DNA of 61,945 nt from JBBSEZ01 sp038239195 (GTDB taxonomy: Bacteria > Planctomycetota > Planctomycetia > Gemmatales > Gemmataceae): contig JBBSEZ010000007.1 of assembly GCA_038239195.1 (NCBI GenBank), forward strand, positions 1 through 61,945, given 5' to 3'. Both the position numbers and the translations under genes were made by a program. Of this stretch, positions 23,493 through 32,593 are shown in pieces. Under the pieces are notes generated by a model. It was not told the origin of the DNA and made no database searches. It saw only the letters and a list, made by a program, of their open reading frames with translations. Within the stretch, counting starts at the first letter, position 1. Every line of letters starts with the position of its first letter.

Positions 23493-25682
23493 TCATCGCA
23501 CCGTCAGCGACACCGCCCCCCGCGCGGGGACCTCCACCTCGACGTCGATCGCATCGCCCCGCACCGCGGTCGCCTTCTCCTCCGACTTGGTCTTGGCGTT
23601 GGCCCGCGCGATGGTCAGCGTTCGCCCCTTCACCTCCGGCGGGATCGGGGCGCGCACGCGCACCTTGAGCTTGGTGAACTTCTTGCCCTGCGCCTGGCTC
23701 TCGTAGGGGTAGCCGTAGTAGATCACGACGTTGTACTGTTTGCCGTCGCAGGTCGCCACGGCGTAGGCGCGGGGCCCCTCGGCCGTTTTCAGGGCCGGCA
23801 CGTCCACTTTCGCCGCGTACTGTGGCCCGCGACAGTCGCGCATGATCCAGAAGCCGTTGTAGCGGTAGCTGATCGGCTTGTTCTTCCCCGGGTTGGGCCA
23901 CTCCGGCGGCAGCTCGCCGTACTTCGTGTCGAACTCGCCGTGCAGCCCGAAGACGTAGCCGCCCTCTTGATATTCCCGCCAGCGATAGTGCAGAGTGCCC
24001 ACGCAACTGTCGGCGTGGTCGATCAGCGGCTTCCACCGCATCATCGCGTAGTCGAAGGCCGGCTCGCCGTAGAGCCAGAAGTCCCATTCGGTGATGATGA
24101 ACTTCAGCCCCTTCAGCCCTTTCTTGCGGGCGTGCTCGGCGTAGCGGTCTTGCAAATAGAACACCGCCTCGCCAGTATGGCCGTAGGGATGGCGGCTGAT
24201 CCAATCGAGGTTGGGGCCGCAGCGGTCGATGACGGCCTGGACGTAGCTCCACTCGAAGAACCCGCCGCAGCCGAACTTCACCCCCGGATAGCGCTTCCGC
24301 AGGGGCCCCGCTGTCTCGTTGAAGAAGTCCGCGTAGCGGTTCAGCACCTCGGGCGCCGGGCCCAGGTTCGGCTCGTTCATGATCTCGAAGTACGGCGCCC
24401 TCGCCCGGTAGCCCTTCGTCCCGGGCTTGCCGTTGACGTGCTCCAGATAGGCCGCGAAATACTTCGCGTAGCGCTTGCCCTGCGGCCAGTTCGGCCCCCA
24501 CCACGGACACCAGGCCAGCGAGATCGGCACGGCCTCGATGCGCTCCACGTCCTTGAAGATGGCGTCGGCCTTCTTGAAGTCGAATTTCGCCCAGTCGAAC
24601 GAGGTCAGGTCCGTGCCGAGGTCGGGGTAGTCGTACTGCCCGCCCTTGCCCCTCTTGACGAAGTCGCCCGGCGAGGCCGCCCCGGTGCGGGCAAAGGTGC
24701 CGGCCAGCTTGAGCTCGTTGTAGAGCGCGAGGTCGGCCCCCTTCATCGCGTAACTGCCGCCAGGCGAGTCCTCCTGGCCGTGGATGCCGAAATGCGCGGA
24801 GGTGACGGCCGGGCCCTTGCGCGTCAGGTCAACCGCGATCGTCCCCGTGGCCGTCGCCTCGACGAGCGCCTTGCGCGGGCTGGTGGACTTCTCCGCCAGC
24901 CAGCCGAGGGCCTGGGCGTAGAACTTGCCGAACTGGGGCCATTTCGCGAAGTCCTCCGACAACTCGTCGTTGGCGAAGACGCCGCCCGACCAGAAGGCCC
25001 GCCCCTTGCCCTTCTGCCAGACGACCCAGATCTCCTTGCCGCCTGGCGAGGTGGCGATGACCTCGGCGCCCTTCTTCAGCTTGCCGTAGCGGGCGGCGCG
25101 CAGGGCAAGGGCCTTGTCCCAGTCGAGCCCCTTGACGATGGGATGGTTCGGGGCCTTCACCTTGACCTTGAGTTCCTTCTCGTTGCAGATCGGCTGGTTG
25201 GGCTCGGGGCCGAACGGCCGAAAGGGCAAGACGTGGATCGGCAGGACGATGTCGAAGCTCAGCGCGAGCGTGTTGAAGCTGAACGCCTTGTGGTTGTCGC
25301 AGTACCAGAAGCCCCCGCCGGCCGCGACGAACGCCGCAAGCCCCTCGACGGTCCGCGGCATCAGGCTCTGCCCCATGACGTCGCCGACCACGACCACGTC
25401 GAAGCGGCGCAGCGACTCGAAGTCGGCGTACTGCTGAAACTCGTAGTTGGTCCAGAGGGTGAACTCGAACTGTCCCGGGGCGGCCTTGTCCACCTCGCGC
25501 CTCACGAAGTGCCCGCGCAGGGGCGTCTTGCCCTGGTAGTTGGGCAACTGCGACTTCCAGTCGCCGCCGACGAACAGCACGCGGACTTTCGGCGCCGCTT
25601 CCACGAGGCCCGGCGCGGCCGCGAGGACGACAAGCGCGGCCAGGAACAGGGTGAGCCTGGCACGGACTGTTCGAGAAATCAT
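23493..25682 (-). CDS. Secreted clan GH-A-like glycosidase with N-terminal glutamine-amidotransferase-like domain
   Basis: 729 residues with a signal peptide (about 1-29) and GGAGGAAC before ATG 25682. Residues about 30-250 resemble a ThuA/class I amidotransferase-like fold ('KVRVLFVGGDWKSQL', 'VVVGDVMGQSLMP', 'LAAFVAAGGGFWYCDN'), in which the catalytic Cys is not obvious. Residues about 285-600 look like a TIM-barrel glycosidase: acid/base E437 in YFEIMNEPNLG and nucleophile E532 in FIITEWDFW, the Asn-Glu-Pro pattern of clan A (GH39/GH5-like). A beta-rich C-terminus follows. It probably cleaves a polysaccharide outside the cytoplasm; substrate unknown. A related layout is present in the gene at 39384-41465. 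Confidence 0.85.
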   Translation of the reverse strand: MISRTVRARLTLFLAALVVLAAAPGLVEAAPKVRVLFVGGDWKSQLPNYQGKTPLRGHFVRREVDKAAPGQFEFTLWTNYEFQQYADFESLRRFDVVVVGDVMGQSLMPRTVEGLAAFVAAGGGFWYCDNHKAFSFNTLALSFDIVLPIHVLPFRPFGPEPNQPICNEKELKVKVKAPNHPIVKGLDWDKALALRAARYGKLKKGAEVIATSPGGKEIWVVWQKGKGRAFWSGGVFANDELSEDFAKWPQFGKFYAQALGWLAEKSTSPRKALVEATATGTIAVDLTRKGPAVTSAHFGIHGQEDSPGGSYAMKGADLALYNELKLAGTFARTGAASPGDFVKRGKGGQYDYPDLGTDLTSFDWAKFDFKKADAIFKDVERIEAVPISLAWCPWWGPNWPQGKRYAKYFAAYLEHVNGKPGTKGYRARAPYFEIMNEPNLGPAPEVLNRYADFFNETAGPLRKRYPGVKFGCGGFFEWSYVQAVIDRCGPNLDWISRHPYGHTGEAVFYLQDRYAEHARKKGLKGLKFIITEWDFWLYGEPAFDYAMMRWKPLIDHADSCVGTLHYRWREYQEGGYVFGLHGEFDTKYGELPPEWPNPGKNKPISYRYNGFWIMRDCRGPQYAAKVDVPALKTAEGPRAYAVATCDGKQYNVVIYYGYPYESQAQGKKFTKLKVRVRAPIPPEVKGRTLTIARANAKTKSEEKATAVRGDAIDVEVEVPARGAVSLTVR

Positions 25683-25961
25683 CGCACGGTTCCTCCGGAT
25701 CGAGCTGTGCGAGAGACCGGGGCTCGTCCCTCAAGGCCCACGTCTTCCACCGGCCCACGTCCTCAGTCTACCGGGCCAGGACGGTTCGACCATCTCCTGA
25801 CTGCCCTTGCCGCGCCGGTCCCGTTTTGAGAGCAATAGAGGGGCACCGCTGGATTAGTCGCCGGGATCGGTTGCCTCGGGCAGAGCCAGGCATGGCCGCC
25901 CTTTTCAGCGTGCAAAGGCGACTGGCAGCCACCTTTGAGAGCACCAGGGGGAGGGCGGAAC

Positions 25962-27071
25962 ATGGCACAGTTGACCAGCCTGCGGCTGGCAGGTTGGAAG
26001 TCGATTCGGGAAGCGGAGATCGAATTTCGCCAGCTCAACGTGCTCATCGGGGGGAACGGCGCTGGAAAGTCGAACCTCGTGAGCTTTTTCAAGTTGATGA
26101 ACGAAATGATGGGGGGCCGATTCCAGGTTCAGGTTGGGACGACCGGCGGGGCCGAGTCGCTTCTGCATCATGGGGCGAAGCGGACGCCAGCTATCGAAGC
26201 CGACTTTCGGTTTACCATCGACCAGGGGCAGAATAGTTACTTTTTGCGGTTGGTCCCGGCTGCCGGGAACGCGTTGCTGTTTGCCCACGAACACGTGGTT
26301 GCCATCCAGAACGGGGACGAGAGGCGGAACATATACGTCGCCGACGGCGGGCACCGCGAGAGCTTACTAAACCAAGCAGCCGACGCGGGGGGGAGCAGCG
26401 AGAAATTCATCCGCCACCTGTTGAGCGGCTGCCGGGTGTTCCATTTCCACGACACGTCCCTCCTCGGGCCGATGCGGCGGGGCTGCTACATCGACGCGAA
26501 CCGATTTCTGTACCCCGACGCCACGAACCTGCCGGCGATGCTGTACTTGTATCAACAACGCTACCCCACGTCCTACCGCCGGATTGTCGCCGCCGTGAAA
26601 GCGGTCGCGCCCTACTTTGAGGACTTCGTCCTCGAACCGCTGCGGCTGAGCCCGCGGAACATCGCCCTCAACTGGAAAGCCACCGGCTCGGATTACGAGT
26701 TCGGGGCCCACCAGTTGTCCGACGGGACGATCCGGGCCATCGCGCTGTTCACCCTCCTGCTACAGCCGGAAGGCGACCTGCCGGAAATGATCGTGCTTGA
26801 CGAACCGGAATTGGGGCTTCACCCCTCGGCCCTGGCCGTCCTCGCCGCTCTGCTGAAACAAACGGCCCGGCATGCCCAGTTGTTGATCGCCACCCAGTCC
26901 GCAACTTTGCTCGACCATTTTGAGGTAGGCGACGTCGTCACCGTCAACCTCCGAGACGGCTGCTCGACCTTCGAGCGTTTGGAACCAGATCGACTGCGGG
27001 AGTGGTTAGCTGAGTATGCGCTGAGCGATTTGTGGAAGCGGAACGTGATTGGCGGGGGGCCGTATTCGTGA
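25962..27071 (+). CDS. AAA family ATPase (AAA_21/AAA_15, OLD-like ABC-type ATPase) of a two-gene module
   Basis: 369 residues from ATG 25962 (GGGGGAGGGCGG upstream). Walker A is GGNGAGKS at 30-37, ABC-like signature region QLSDGTIRAIAL from about 251, Walker B VLDEPELGLHP with D280 and E281, and the switch His-containing 'LLIATQSATLLDHF'. Length fits a stand-alone predicted SMC/RecF-like ATPase without a long coiled coil. Its stop overlaps the start of the next gene by four bases (GTGA), so the two act together. Such ATPases paired with a TOPRIM-like or DUF4276 partner are common in phage-defence loci; there is no other defence gene beside it. Confidence 0.9.
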   Translation: MAQLTSLRLAGWKSIREAEIEFRQLNVLIGGNGAGKSNLVSFFKLMNEMMGGRFQVQVGTTGGAESLLHHGAKRTPAIEADFRFTIDQGQNSYFLRLVPAAGNALLFAHEHVVAIQNGDERRNIYVADGGHRESLLNQAADAGGSSEKFIRHLLSGCRVFHFHDTSLLGPMRRGCYIDANRFLYPDATNLPAMLYLYQQRYPTSYRRIVAAVKAVAPYFEDFVLEPLRLSPRNIALNWKATGSDYEFGAHQLSDGTIRAIALFTLLLQPEGDLPEMIVLDEPELGLHPSALAVLAALLKQTARHAQLLIATQSATLLDHFEVGDVVTVNLRDGCSTFERLEPDRLREWLAEYALSDLWKRNVIGGGPYS

Positions 27072-27754
27072 TCCGGTTATACTTCTACGTGGAAGGCCAG
27101 ACGGAGCAAGAACACGTCCAGCGGGTGATGAGGGCCCACCTGGCCGGGTTTGGCGTTCAGGTGATGGGAGCGGTGCTGCCGGCCAGTGGGCGCAGGCACG
27201 GGAACGTCTTCCGGGGCGGCGGGGATCGCTACCAACCGATGCGAAACGACCTCGGGCGCCTGCTCAAGCAGGACGCGCGTGCTGACGCCCGCTTCACCAC
27301 CATGTTTGACCTGTACGCGCTCTACAATGACTTTCCCGGCTGGGAGGACGGCGAGAAGCAGAAACACGTCCCCCGCGAGCGGGCCCTCACGCTGGAGAGG
27401 GCGTTCGCCGGGGACGTGGGCGACCACCGATTCTTGCCCCACATCCAGCTCCACGAGTTCGAGACGATCCTGCTTTGCGATCCGGGCCACTTCGCCCTGG
27501 TTTACGGAAACGCCAGCTCCGGGATCGCCGCGCTGCAAGCCGCGGTAGCCGAGGCTTCGTCCCCGGAGCTGGTGGACGACGGGGAGACCACGGCCCCGTC
27601 GAAGAGAATCATCCATCAGTTCCCGCAATACCGCGAGGAGAAAATAACTGTCGGGGTCGATCTGGCAGCCTGCGTCGGGATCGAGGCGACTCGGCGCTGT
27701 TGCCCACATTTCGACAACTGGTTGACGGCGCTGGAGGCACTCGATAACCCTTGA
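27068..27754 (+). CDS. DUF4276 family protein, partner of the AAA ATPase
   Basis: 228 residues from GTG 27068 overlapping the ATPase stop. The N-terminus IRLYFYVEGQTEQEHV carries the VEGxTE motif (E9, E13) of TOPRIM-like DUF4276 proteins; 'FTTMFDLYALYNDFPGW' supplies the conserved Asp, and 'FLPHIQLHEFETILL' is the third family motif. The arrangement (ABC-type ATPase sensor with a metal-dependent TOPRIM-like effector) parallels the AriA/AriB (PARIS) and RloA/RloB types, though the effector family differs. A nuclease role against nucleic acids after activation is inference. Confidence 0.88.
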   Translation: MIRLYFYVEGQTEQEHVQRVMRAHLAGFGVQVMGAVLPASGRRHGNVFRGGGDRYQPMRNDLGRLLKQDARADARFTTMFDLYALYNDFPGWEDGEKQKHVPRERALTLERAFAGDVGDHRFLPHIQLHEFETILLCDPGHFALVYGNASSGIAALQAAVAEASSPELVDDGETTAPSKRIIHQFPQYREEKITVGVDLAACVGIEATRRCCPHFDNWLTALEALDNP

Positions 27755-27795
27755 TGCACCAGTGGGCCCAATGGAAGGGCCAGCTCCCGAGCCCG

Positions 27796-29967
27796 TCAAT
27801 GCCGCAGCAAAAACTCGCTCGAATTCATCAGCGCGAACTGCAGGTCGCCCAGCGCCTTCCCCACGTCGCCCTTCACGCCCGCGAGGTGGCGCGTGACGAC
27901 CGCGACCTCGGCAGGCCGGGGCCGGCGGCTCAGCGTCGCCAGGTAGACGTTCTCGATCAGCCGCTTTTCGTCGCGCTCCTTCGCCATCCAGCCGGCGATG
28001 CGGTTCTTCGGCGACTTCAGCTTGGCCAGCAGCCCGGCGTTGTTGAGCAGGTGCAGCATCTGCGGCAGCGACGGGTCTTCCTCGCGGGCACATTCGCAGG
28101 TCGCATCGCGCACCGGCTTGGCAAACGCCTGCAAGAACGGATGATTGACCCCGCCCTCGGCCAGTTCGATCGCCTTCGTGCCCAGGGGATAGCCCTTGAA
28201 CCGCTCCGGCACGCCCGTGGCCTGCGACACCCCGTCGAGCACCTGCTCCGCCGAGAGCATCTTCACCCTTGCCTGGGTGAAATAGCGGTCGGCGCGAGCG
28301 GCGAAGGGCGACTGCGGCGGGCCCGCGCTGGCGAGCTGATAGGTCTTCGAGTTGAGGATCGTCCGCAGCAGCGGCTTGAGCCGATGGCCCTTCTTGACGA
28401 AGTCGGCCGTCAGGGCCCCGAGCAGTTCCGGGTTGGACGGCGGGTTGGTGGCCCGGAAGTCATCGACCGGCTCGACGATCCCCTGGCCGAAGAGGTGATA
28501 CCAGGTGCGATTGACCAGCGAAGGGGCGAAGTACGGGTTGTCCGCCCGGGTGAGCCAGTCGGCGAGCTTCTGCCGCCGGTCGTCCGCTGGATCGAGCTTG
28601 CCGGCGGGCGCCCCGAAGGCGACGGGCGACTGGTTCTTGCGCGTCTGCGGGTTTTGCACCTCGCGGCCGAGGGCGAGCGAGATGACCTCGTCGTCGAGCA
28701 TGAACTTCGCGCCCTTGCGCTCCACCTGGGCGAAGAACGCCGCGAGGCCGTAGTAGTCGGTCTGGCTGATGTTCTCGAAGGGGTGGTTGTGGCACTTGGC
28801 GCACTGCAAGCGCACGCCGAGGAACAACTGGGCCGCAGTCTCGGCACACTCGTCCGGGGTGCGCGAAACGCGGTAGAAGCTCGCGGCCGGGCGGTGCAGC
28901 GTGTTGCCCAGCCCCGTCAGCAGCTCGCGGGCAAAGTCGGTCAGGGGACGATCCTCGGCTACGGCCCGCACCAGGTAACGGTGGAAGCTGTGGACGCCGC
29001 GCTTGCTCAGCGTCGTCGGGCTACCGCGCATCACGTCGGCCCATTTCAGGGCCCAGAAAGCAGCAAACTCGTCGCGCTCCAGCAGTCGGTCGATCAGCTT
29101 CGACCGCTTGTCGGCGTCTTTTGAATCCAGAAAGGCGCGAGCCTCTTCCGGGGTCGGCAGCGCGCCGATCGTGTCGAGGTAGACGCGGCGCAGGAAGACC
29201 TCGTCGCTCGCCACGGGGGCCGGGAGCAACTGGAGCTCGCGCTGGCGGGCGAAGACGTGCTTGTCCACGTAATTCGCCTCTTTCGGAGCTTTGAAGGCGA
29301 ATTTAGCGTCGGGCCGCACGTAGGTCAGCCGGGCGGTGCCGAACTGGTCGAGGTAGCGCACCAGCACGGAGGCCTCGGCCGTCTGCCTGAACTTCACCAG
29401 CCCGCCGGGCGTGACGGAGGCGCCCTCGGCATCGTTGATGCTGAACACCGCCAGGGCGGTCACGTCGCGCACCTCTCCACCCTTGAAGTGCGCGCGGGCG
29501 GTCAGTTGCTGCGAGGGCCCGTCGGCAGACAGCCGGCGCCGCTCGGGCGACACCTCCAGCCGGACGAGGGGCGTGGGCCCGGCATCGCGGCAGCCCTCGG
29601 CGACCCAGCGCTTCAGGATGAGATAGGCGGGATCGCCCATGCGCAGCCGCACCCCGCCTTGATGCGCCACGCGCCCGGTGCCCTTGAGGAGCATCAGGCT
29701 GCGCTCGGGACGAAGGCGATCGACGCGGCGCCCGCTCTCGGCGCGGGTGAGGCTGAAAAAGTCGAGGTCGGCGTCGTAGCCGCGCAGGCTGAGACGGAAG
29801 CCGTTCTTGCCCTGGGGCGACCCGTGACAGGCCCCCGAGTTGCAGCCGGCGCGCGACAGGGCGGCGACGACGTCGGTGCGAAAATCGACCGGCACCTCGG
29901 CGGCGCGGGCCTCGGGACCGTGGAGGATGGCCAGCAGACCGAGACACCAGGGAATCGTTCGCGTCAT
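27796..29967 (-). CDS. DUF1549/DUF1553 protein with cytochrome-like and Ig-like (BIG2) domains
   Basis: 723 residues; signal peptide about 1-22, GAGGGG before ATG 29967. The N-terminal motif GCNSGACHG (C42, C47, H48) is the planctomycete CxxxxCH variant; a BIG2-like segment (about 135-215, 'SPERRRLSADGPSQQLTA') follows; DUF1549 (about 230-420) includes CAKCH (C389-H393) and DUF1553 (about 465-715) contains LVNRTWYHLFGQG. The partner DUF1501 gene is 2.6 kb away on the other strand, with a PPC protein between. Redox function outside the cytoplasm is presumed, not shown. Confidence 0.93.
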   Translation of the reverse strand: MTRTIPWCLGLLAILHGPEARAAEVPVDFRTDVVAALSRAGCNSGACHGSPQGKNGFRLSLRGYDADLDFFSLTRAESGRRVDRLRPERSLMLLKGTGRVAHQGGVRLRMGDPAYLILKRWVAEGCRDAGPTPLVRLEVSPERRRLSADGPSQQLTARAHFKGGEVRDVTALAVFSINDAEGASVTPGGLVKFRQTAEASVLVRYLDQFGTARLTYVRPDAKFAFKAPKEANYVDKHVFARQRELQLLPAPVASDEVFLRRVYLDTIGALPTPEEARAFLDSKDADKRSKLIDRLLERDEFAAFWALKWADVMRGSPTTLSKRGVHSFHRYLVRAVAEDRPLTDFARELLTGLGNTLHRPAASFYRVSRTPDECAETAAQLFLGVRLQCAKCHNHPFENISQTDYYGLAAFFAQVERKGAKFMLDDEVISLALGREVQNPQTRKNQSPVAFGAPAGKLDPADDRRQKLADWLTRADNPYFAPSLVNRTWYHLFGQGIVEPVDDFRATNPPSNPELLGALTADFVKKGHRLKPLLRTILNSKTYQLASAGPPQSPFAARADRYFTQARVKMLSAEQVLDGVSQATGVPERFKGYPLGTKAIELAEGGVNHPFLQAFAKPVRDATCECAREEDPSLPQMLHLLNNAGLLAKLKSPKNRIAGWMAKERDEKRLIENVYLATLSRRPRPAEVAVVTRHLAGVKGDVGKALGDLQFALMNSSEFLLRH

Positions 29968-30061
29968 GTTCGTCTGCCCCTCACGATTGCGTCCCGCGTC
30001 AAGAACTTTGAACAGAAGGCAACAAAGGCCACGAAGTAAGAAGAGAAGGGAGAAACGGTCC

Positions 30062-32383
30062 TCACTTCTTCTTCGCCTCCGGCCGGGGCACCTCCACCTC
30101 GATCCGCCCCCCGCGCTGCTCCTCCTCGAAACCGTCCACGTCCGCCGTCGCCGCCAGCGCGACAGTTCGCCGCCCCGGCATCGCGTCCGCCTGTGCCTTC
30201 ACCGCGACCTCCACGCTCGTCTGGCCGCGCGGGACCACCACCTTCTCCGGCAGATCCAGCCCCTGGGCGGGCGAGAGCTCCACTGTCACGGGACCGGCGA
30301 ACGTCTTCGCGCGTTCCACCGTCACCCGCACCTTGGCGGCGCCCCCTGGGAGCAGCATGACGGGGGCCTTCTCGCCCTCGACCTTGAATGCCGCCCGAAT
30401 CTCCAGCTCGAAGGTGCGGCTGAGCGTGACCGTCTGCCCTCCGTGCGTCGCGGACGCCAGCACCTCGATGCGCGTCTTGCCCAGGTTGGTCAGGATGCGC
30501 GAGTGGACGCTGCCGGACACCTTGAGCGCCTTCGCCGTCGCTCGCGGGAACTCGGCGTAAACGCGTGTTCGCCCCTCTTCCTTGTCCGCCAACTGTCCAC
30601 CGCGGGCCGTGAAGGAGATGGGCCCGTCGAAGCCCGGCGCTCGCGTGGTGACGATGGGAATGGCGGTCTGCTGGTAGCGCGCCAGTGTCACCGTCGCCTC
30701 GGTCAGGTCGAACCCGAACGGCGCGGGCCCCGTCACCTGGAGCGCCAGCCGGTCGCTGACCGAAGGCGGCAGGCGGCGCTGGTCCTCGCGCAGCGAGTAC
30801 GGGATCAGGTCCACGTTCAACAACTGGCGATCGACCATCGGCCTCGTCCGCACCAGCGCCTTGGAGATCGAAACGCCCTTGGTCGGCTGCGCCCACACCT
30901 GGACGGTGTGCAGCCCGAGCGGCGCAGCCCCACCGGCCGAGAGCTTGCACACCAACGAAGTGACGCCCTCGGGGACCTCCCTGGGCTCCAGCGCGACGCC
31001 AGCCGGGGCGCCGCTCAGCGTCAACGCGATGGGGCCGGCGTAGCCGTTGCGCGTCACCGTCAGCGGCACCGGCTGATGTGTCCCGCGCGGCACCGTCAGG
31101 CCCTCGACCTCGGCCATCACCACCGGGCCCCGGGCCCCCTCGCGCACCTCCACCCGGTACGCGCACGCGGGGCCGCCGTCGCGCGCCTGGTCGCGCACGG
31201 CCAGGCAGTACGTCCCCGCCTTGGGCGCCGTGAAGTCGAGCCGTACCGTTTCGTCGGGGCCCTCGTCCGCCCGGCGCAGCAGCCGGCCTGTGTCGTCGGT
31301 CAGCGCCAGGTCGAGGTCGATCGACGAGTTGAGCCATCGGCCATGTCCGGTTGCGTGGATCGCCTGCCCCTTGGCCAGTTCGATCCGGAAGAACTGGCGC
31401 TCGCCCCGCTTCGCCAGCACGCCGCACAACTGGCCCGGCACCTTCGCCGGCGTGCCCTTCGCCGCGGTGGTCGCGTCGGCCGTCGCTACAGCCGGCTCGG
31501 CGTCGCCGACCTCCACCGGCAGCCAGGTCGATCCCTCGTCGCCTGCCCGCCGCAGCGCCATTGAGACCGGCCCCGCAAGCTGTCCGGTGGGGGCCTCTCC
31601 TTCGAGGGCCTCTTTCAACTCCGGCAGATGCAACTTCGCGCGCTTGCCCGGCTGGAGGGCGGCGGGGACGGCGACGCGGGCGGCGGGGAAGCGCCCCATG
31701 CGCAGGACGTAGAAGCCGTGCTCGTGGCCCTGGTAGCGCGAATCGCGCACCTCGACAGTGTACGTCCCCGCAGCGGCGAAGTGGTGCTCGAAGCGGAAGT
31801 CGAAATAGAGGCCGGGGTCGTTGTCGCGCTGGACGACGAACTTCCCCCGGGCGTCGCGGATCGTCAGGAGCGGATCGACCTCCTTGCCCAGCCGGTTGCC
31901 GACCGCCTCGAAGCTCACGCGCTGGCCCGCCTTGACCTCGATGGAAAACGTATCGACCTCCGCCTCGCGGAACCGCCCCCACAGGGCGCAGGGCAACTCC
32001 ACCTTGACCGGCCCCTTTGCGGTGCTCGGGGCGGGCCGCACCGGCAGGTCGTCGATGAGGCAAAGGTGGACGTTACTCAGCCCGTCGGCCGTCGCCACGC
32101 GCAGGCCGAACAATCCCACGGGGGCATCGTCGGCCACGCGCACGTCGAAGGCAGCCGTACCGACCTTGCTCCCCTTGACCGGCGTTGCCCGGAGCTTCCC
32201 GGCCGGGAGCGACGCCCACAGGTCGAGGGCCTTCGCCAGGCCGGGGCCGACGGCCGTCAGGCGCGTGGTCTTGCCCCGCGCCAGTACGGGCGGCTCCAGG
32301 TGTTCGACGAACGGCTGGGCCCGGGAAGGCGTCGGCGAAAGCAGCACGGCGCAGAGGCCGAGGGCGGGGAGGAGGCGGGGCAT
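30062..32383 (-). CDS. Secreted PPC-domain (pre-peptidase C-terminal) protein
   Basis: 773 residues with a signal peptide (about 1-22) and GAGG before ATG 32383. The beta-rich sequence contains two PPC-like modules: about 125-220 ('EVDTFSIEVKAGQRVSFEAV' ... 'GTYTVEVRDS') and about 305-400 ('GERQFFRIELAKGQAIHATG' ... 'AGTYCLAVRDQ'), then Ig-like modules to the C-terminus, which ends in EAKKK. Such proteins regularly accompany DUF1549/DUF1501 genes in planctomycetes, as here: it is 94 bases upstream of the DUF1549/1553 gene on the same strand and divergent from DUF1501. Adhesion or complex scaffolding is likely. Confidence 0.88.
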   Translation of the reverse strand: MPRLLPALGLCAVLLSPTPSRAQPFVEHLEPPVLARGKTTRLTAVGPGLAKALDLWASLPAGKLRATPVKGSKVGTAAFDVRVADDAPVGLFGLRVATADGLSNVHLCLIDDLPVRPAPSTAKGPVKVELPCALWGRFREAEVDTFSIEVKAGQRVSFEAVGNRLGKEVDPLLTIRDARGKFVVQRDNDPGLYFDFRFEHHFAAAGTYTVEVRDSRYQGHEHGFYVLRMGRFPAARVAVPAALQPGKRAKLHLPELKEALEGEAPTGQLAGPVSMALRRAGDEGSTWLPVEVGDAEPAVATADATTAAKGTPAKVPGQLCGVLAKRGERQFFRIELAKGQAIHATGHGRWLNSSIDLDLALTDDTGRLLRRADEGPDETVRLDFTAPKAGTYCLAVRDQARDGGPACAYRVEVREGARGPVVMAEVEGLTVPRGTHQPVPLTVTRNGYAGPIALTLSGAPAGVALEPREVPEGVTSLVCKLSAGGAAPLGLHTVQVWAQPTKGVSISKALVRTRPMVDRQLLNVDLIPYSLREDQRRLPPSVSDRLALQVTGPAPFGFDLTEATVTLARYQQTAIPIVTTRAPGFDGPISFTARGGQLADKEEGRTRVYAEFPRATAKALKVSGSVHSRILTNLGKTRIEVLASATHGGQTVTLSRTFELEIRAAFKVEGEKAPVMLLPGGAAKVRVTVERAKTFAGPVTVELSPAQGLDLPEKVVVPRGQTSVEVAVKAQADAMPGRRTVALAATADVDGFEEEQRGGRIEVEVPRPEAKKK

Positions 32384-32593
32384 GAGGACCTCGCGGAGGG
32401 CAATCGGCTCAGGCGGGGCCCCTGCACCACCGCGATAGTTCTTGCTTGCGGCGGGCCGGGGCAGTATCCTTGTCGAAGGTTCATGCTACACCAGTGCGGC
32501 CAGGATTGCACCCATTACCCGCCGAAAATATCCGCCGCGAAGGGAACGAGCCAAAGGCCCACCCCACCCACCCCGCCTGAAAGGACGCCGACC
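32384..32593. promoter_or_regulatory. Divergent promoter region of the second DUF1501 module
   Basis: 210 bases shared by the minus-strand PPC/DUF1549 genes and the plus-strand DUF1501 gene. Its centre (about 32430-32530) is more A/T-rich than the flanking genes, as expected for back-to-back promoters. No hexamer pair stands out. Confidence 0.4.

Noticed and set aside
23940..25829. Plus-strand open frame opposite the clan-A glycosidase gene
   Set aside because: The minus-strand frame has signal peptide, catalytic motifs and ribosome-binding site; the plus-strand frame has none.
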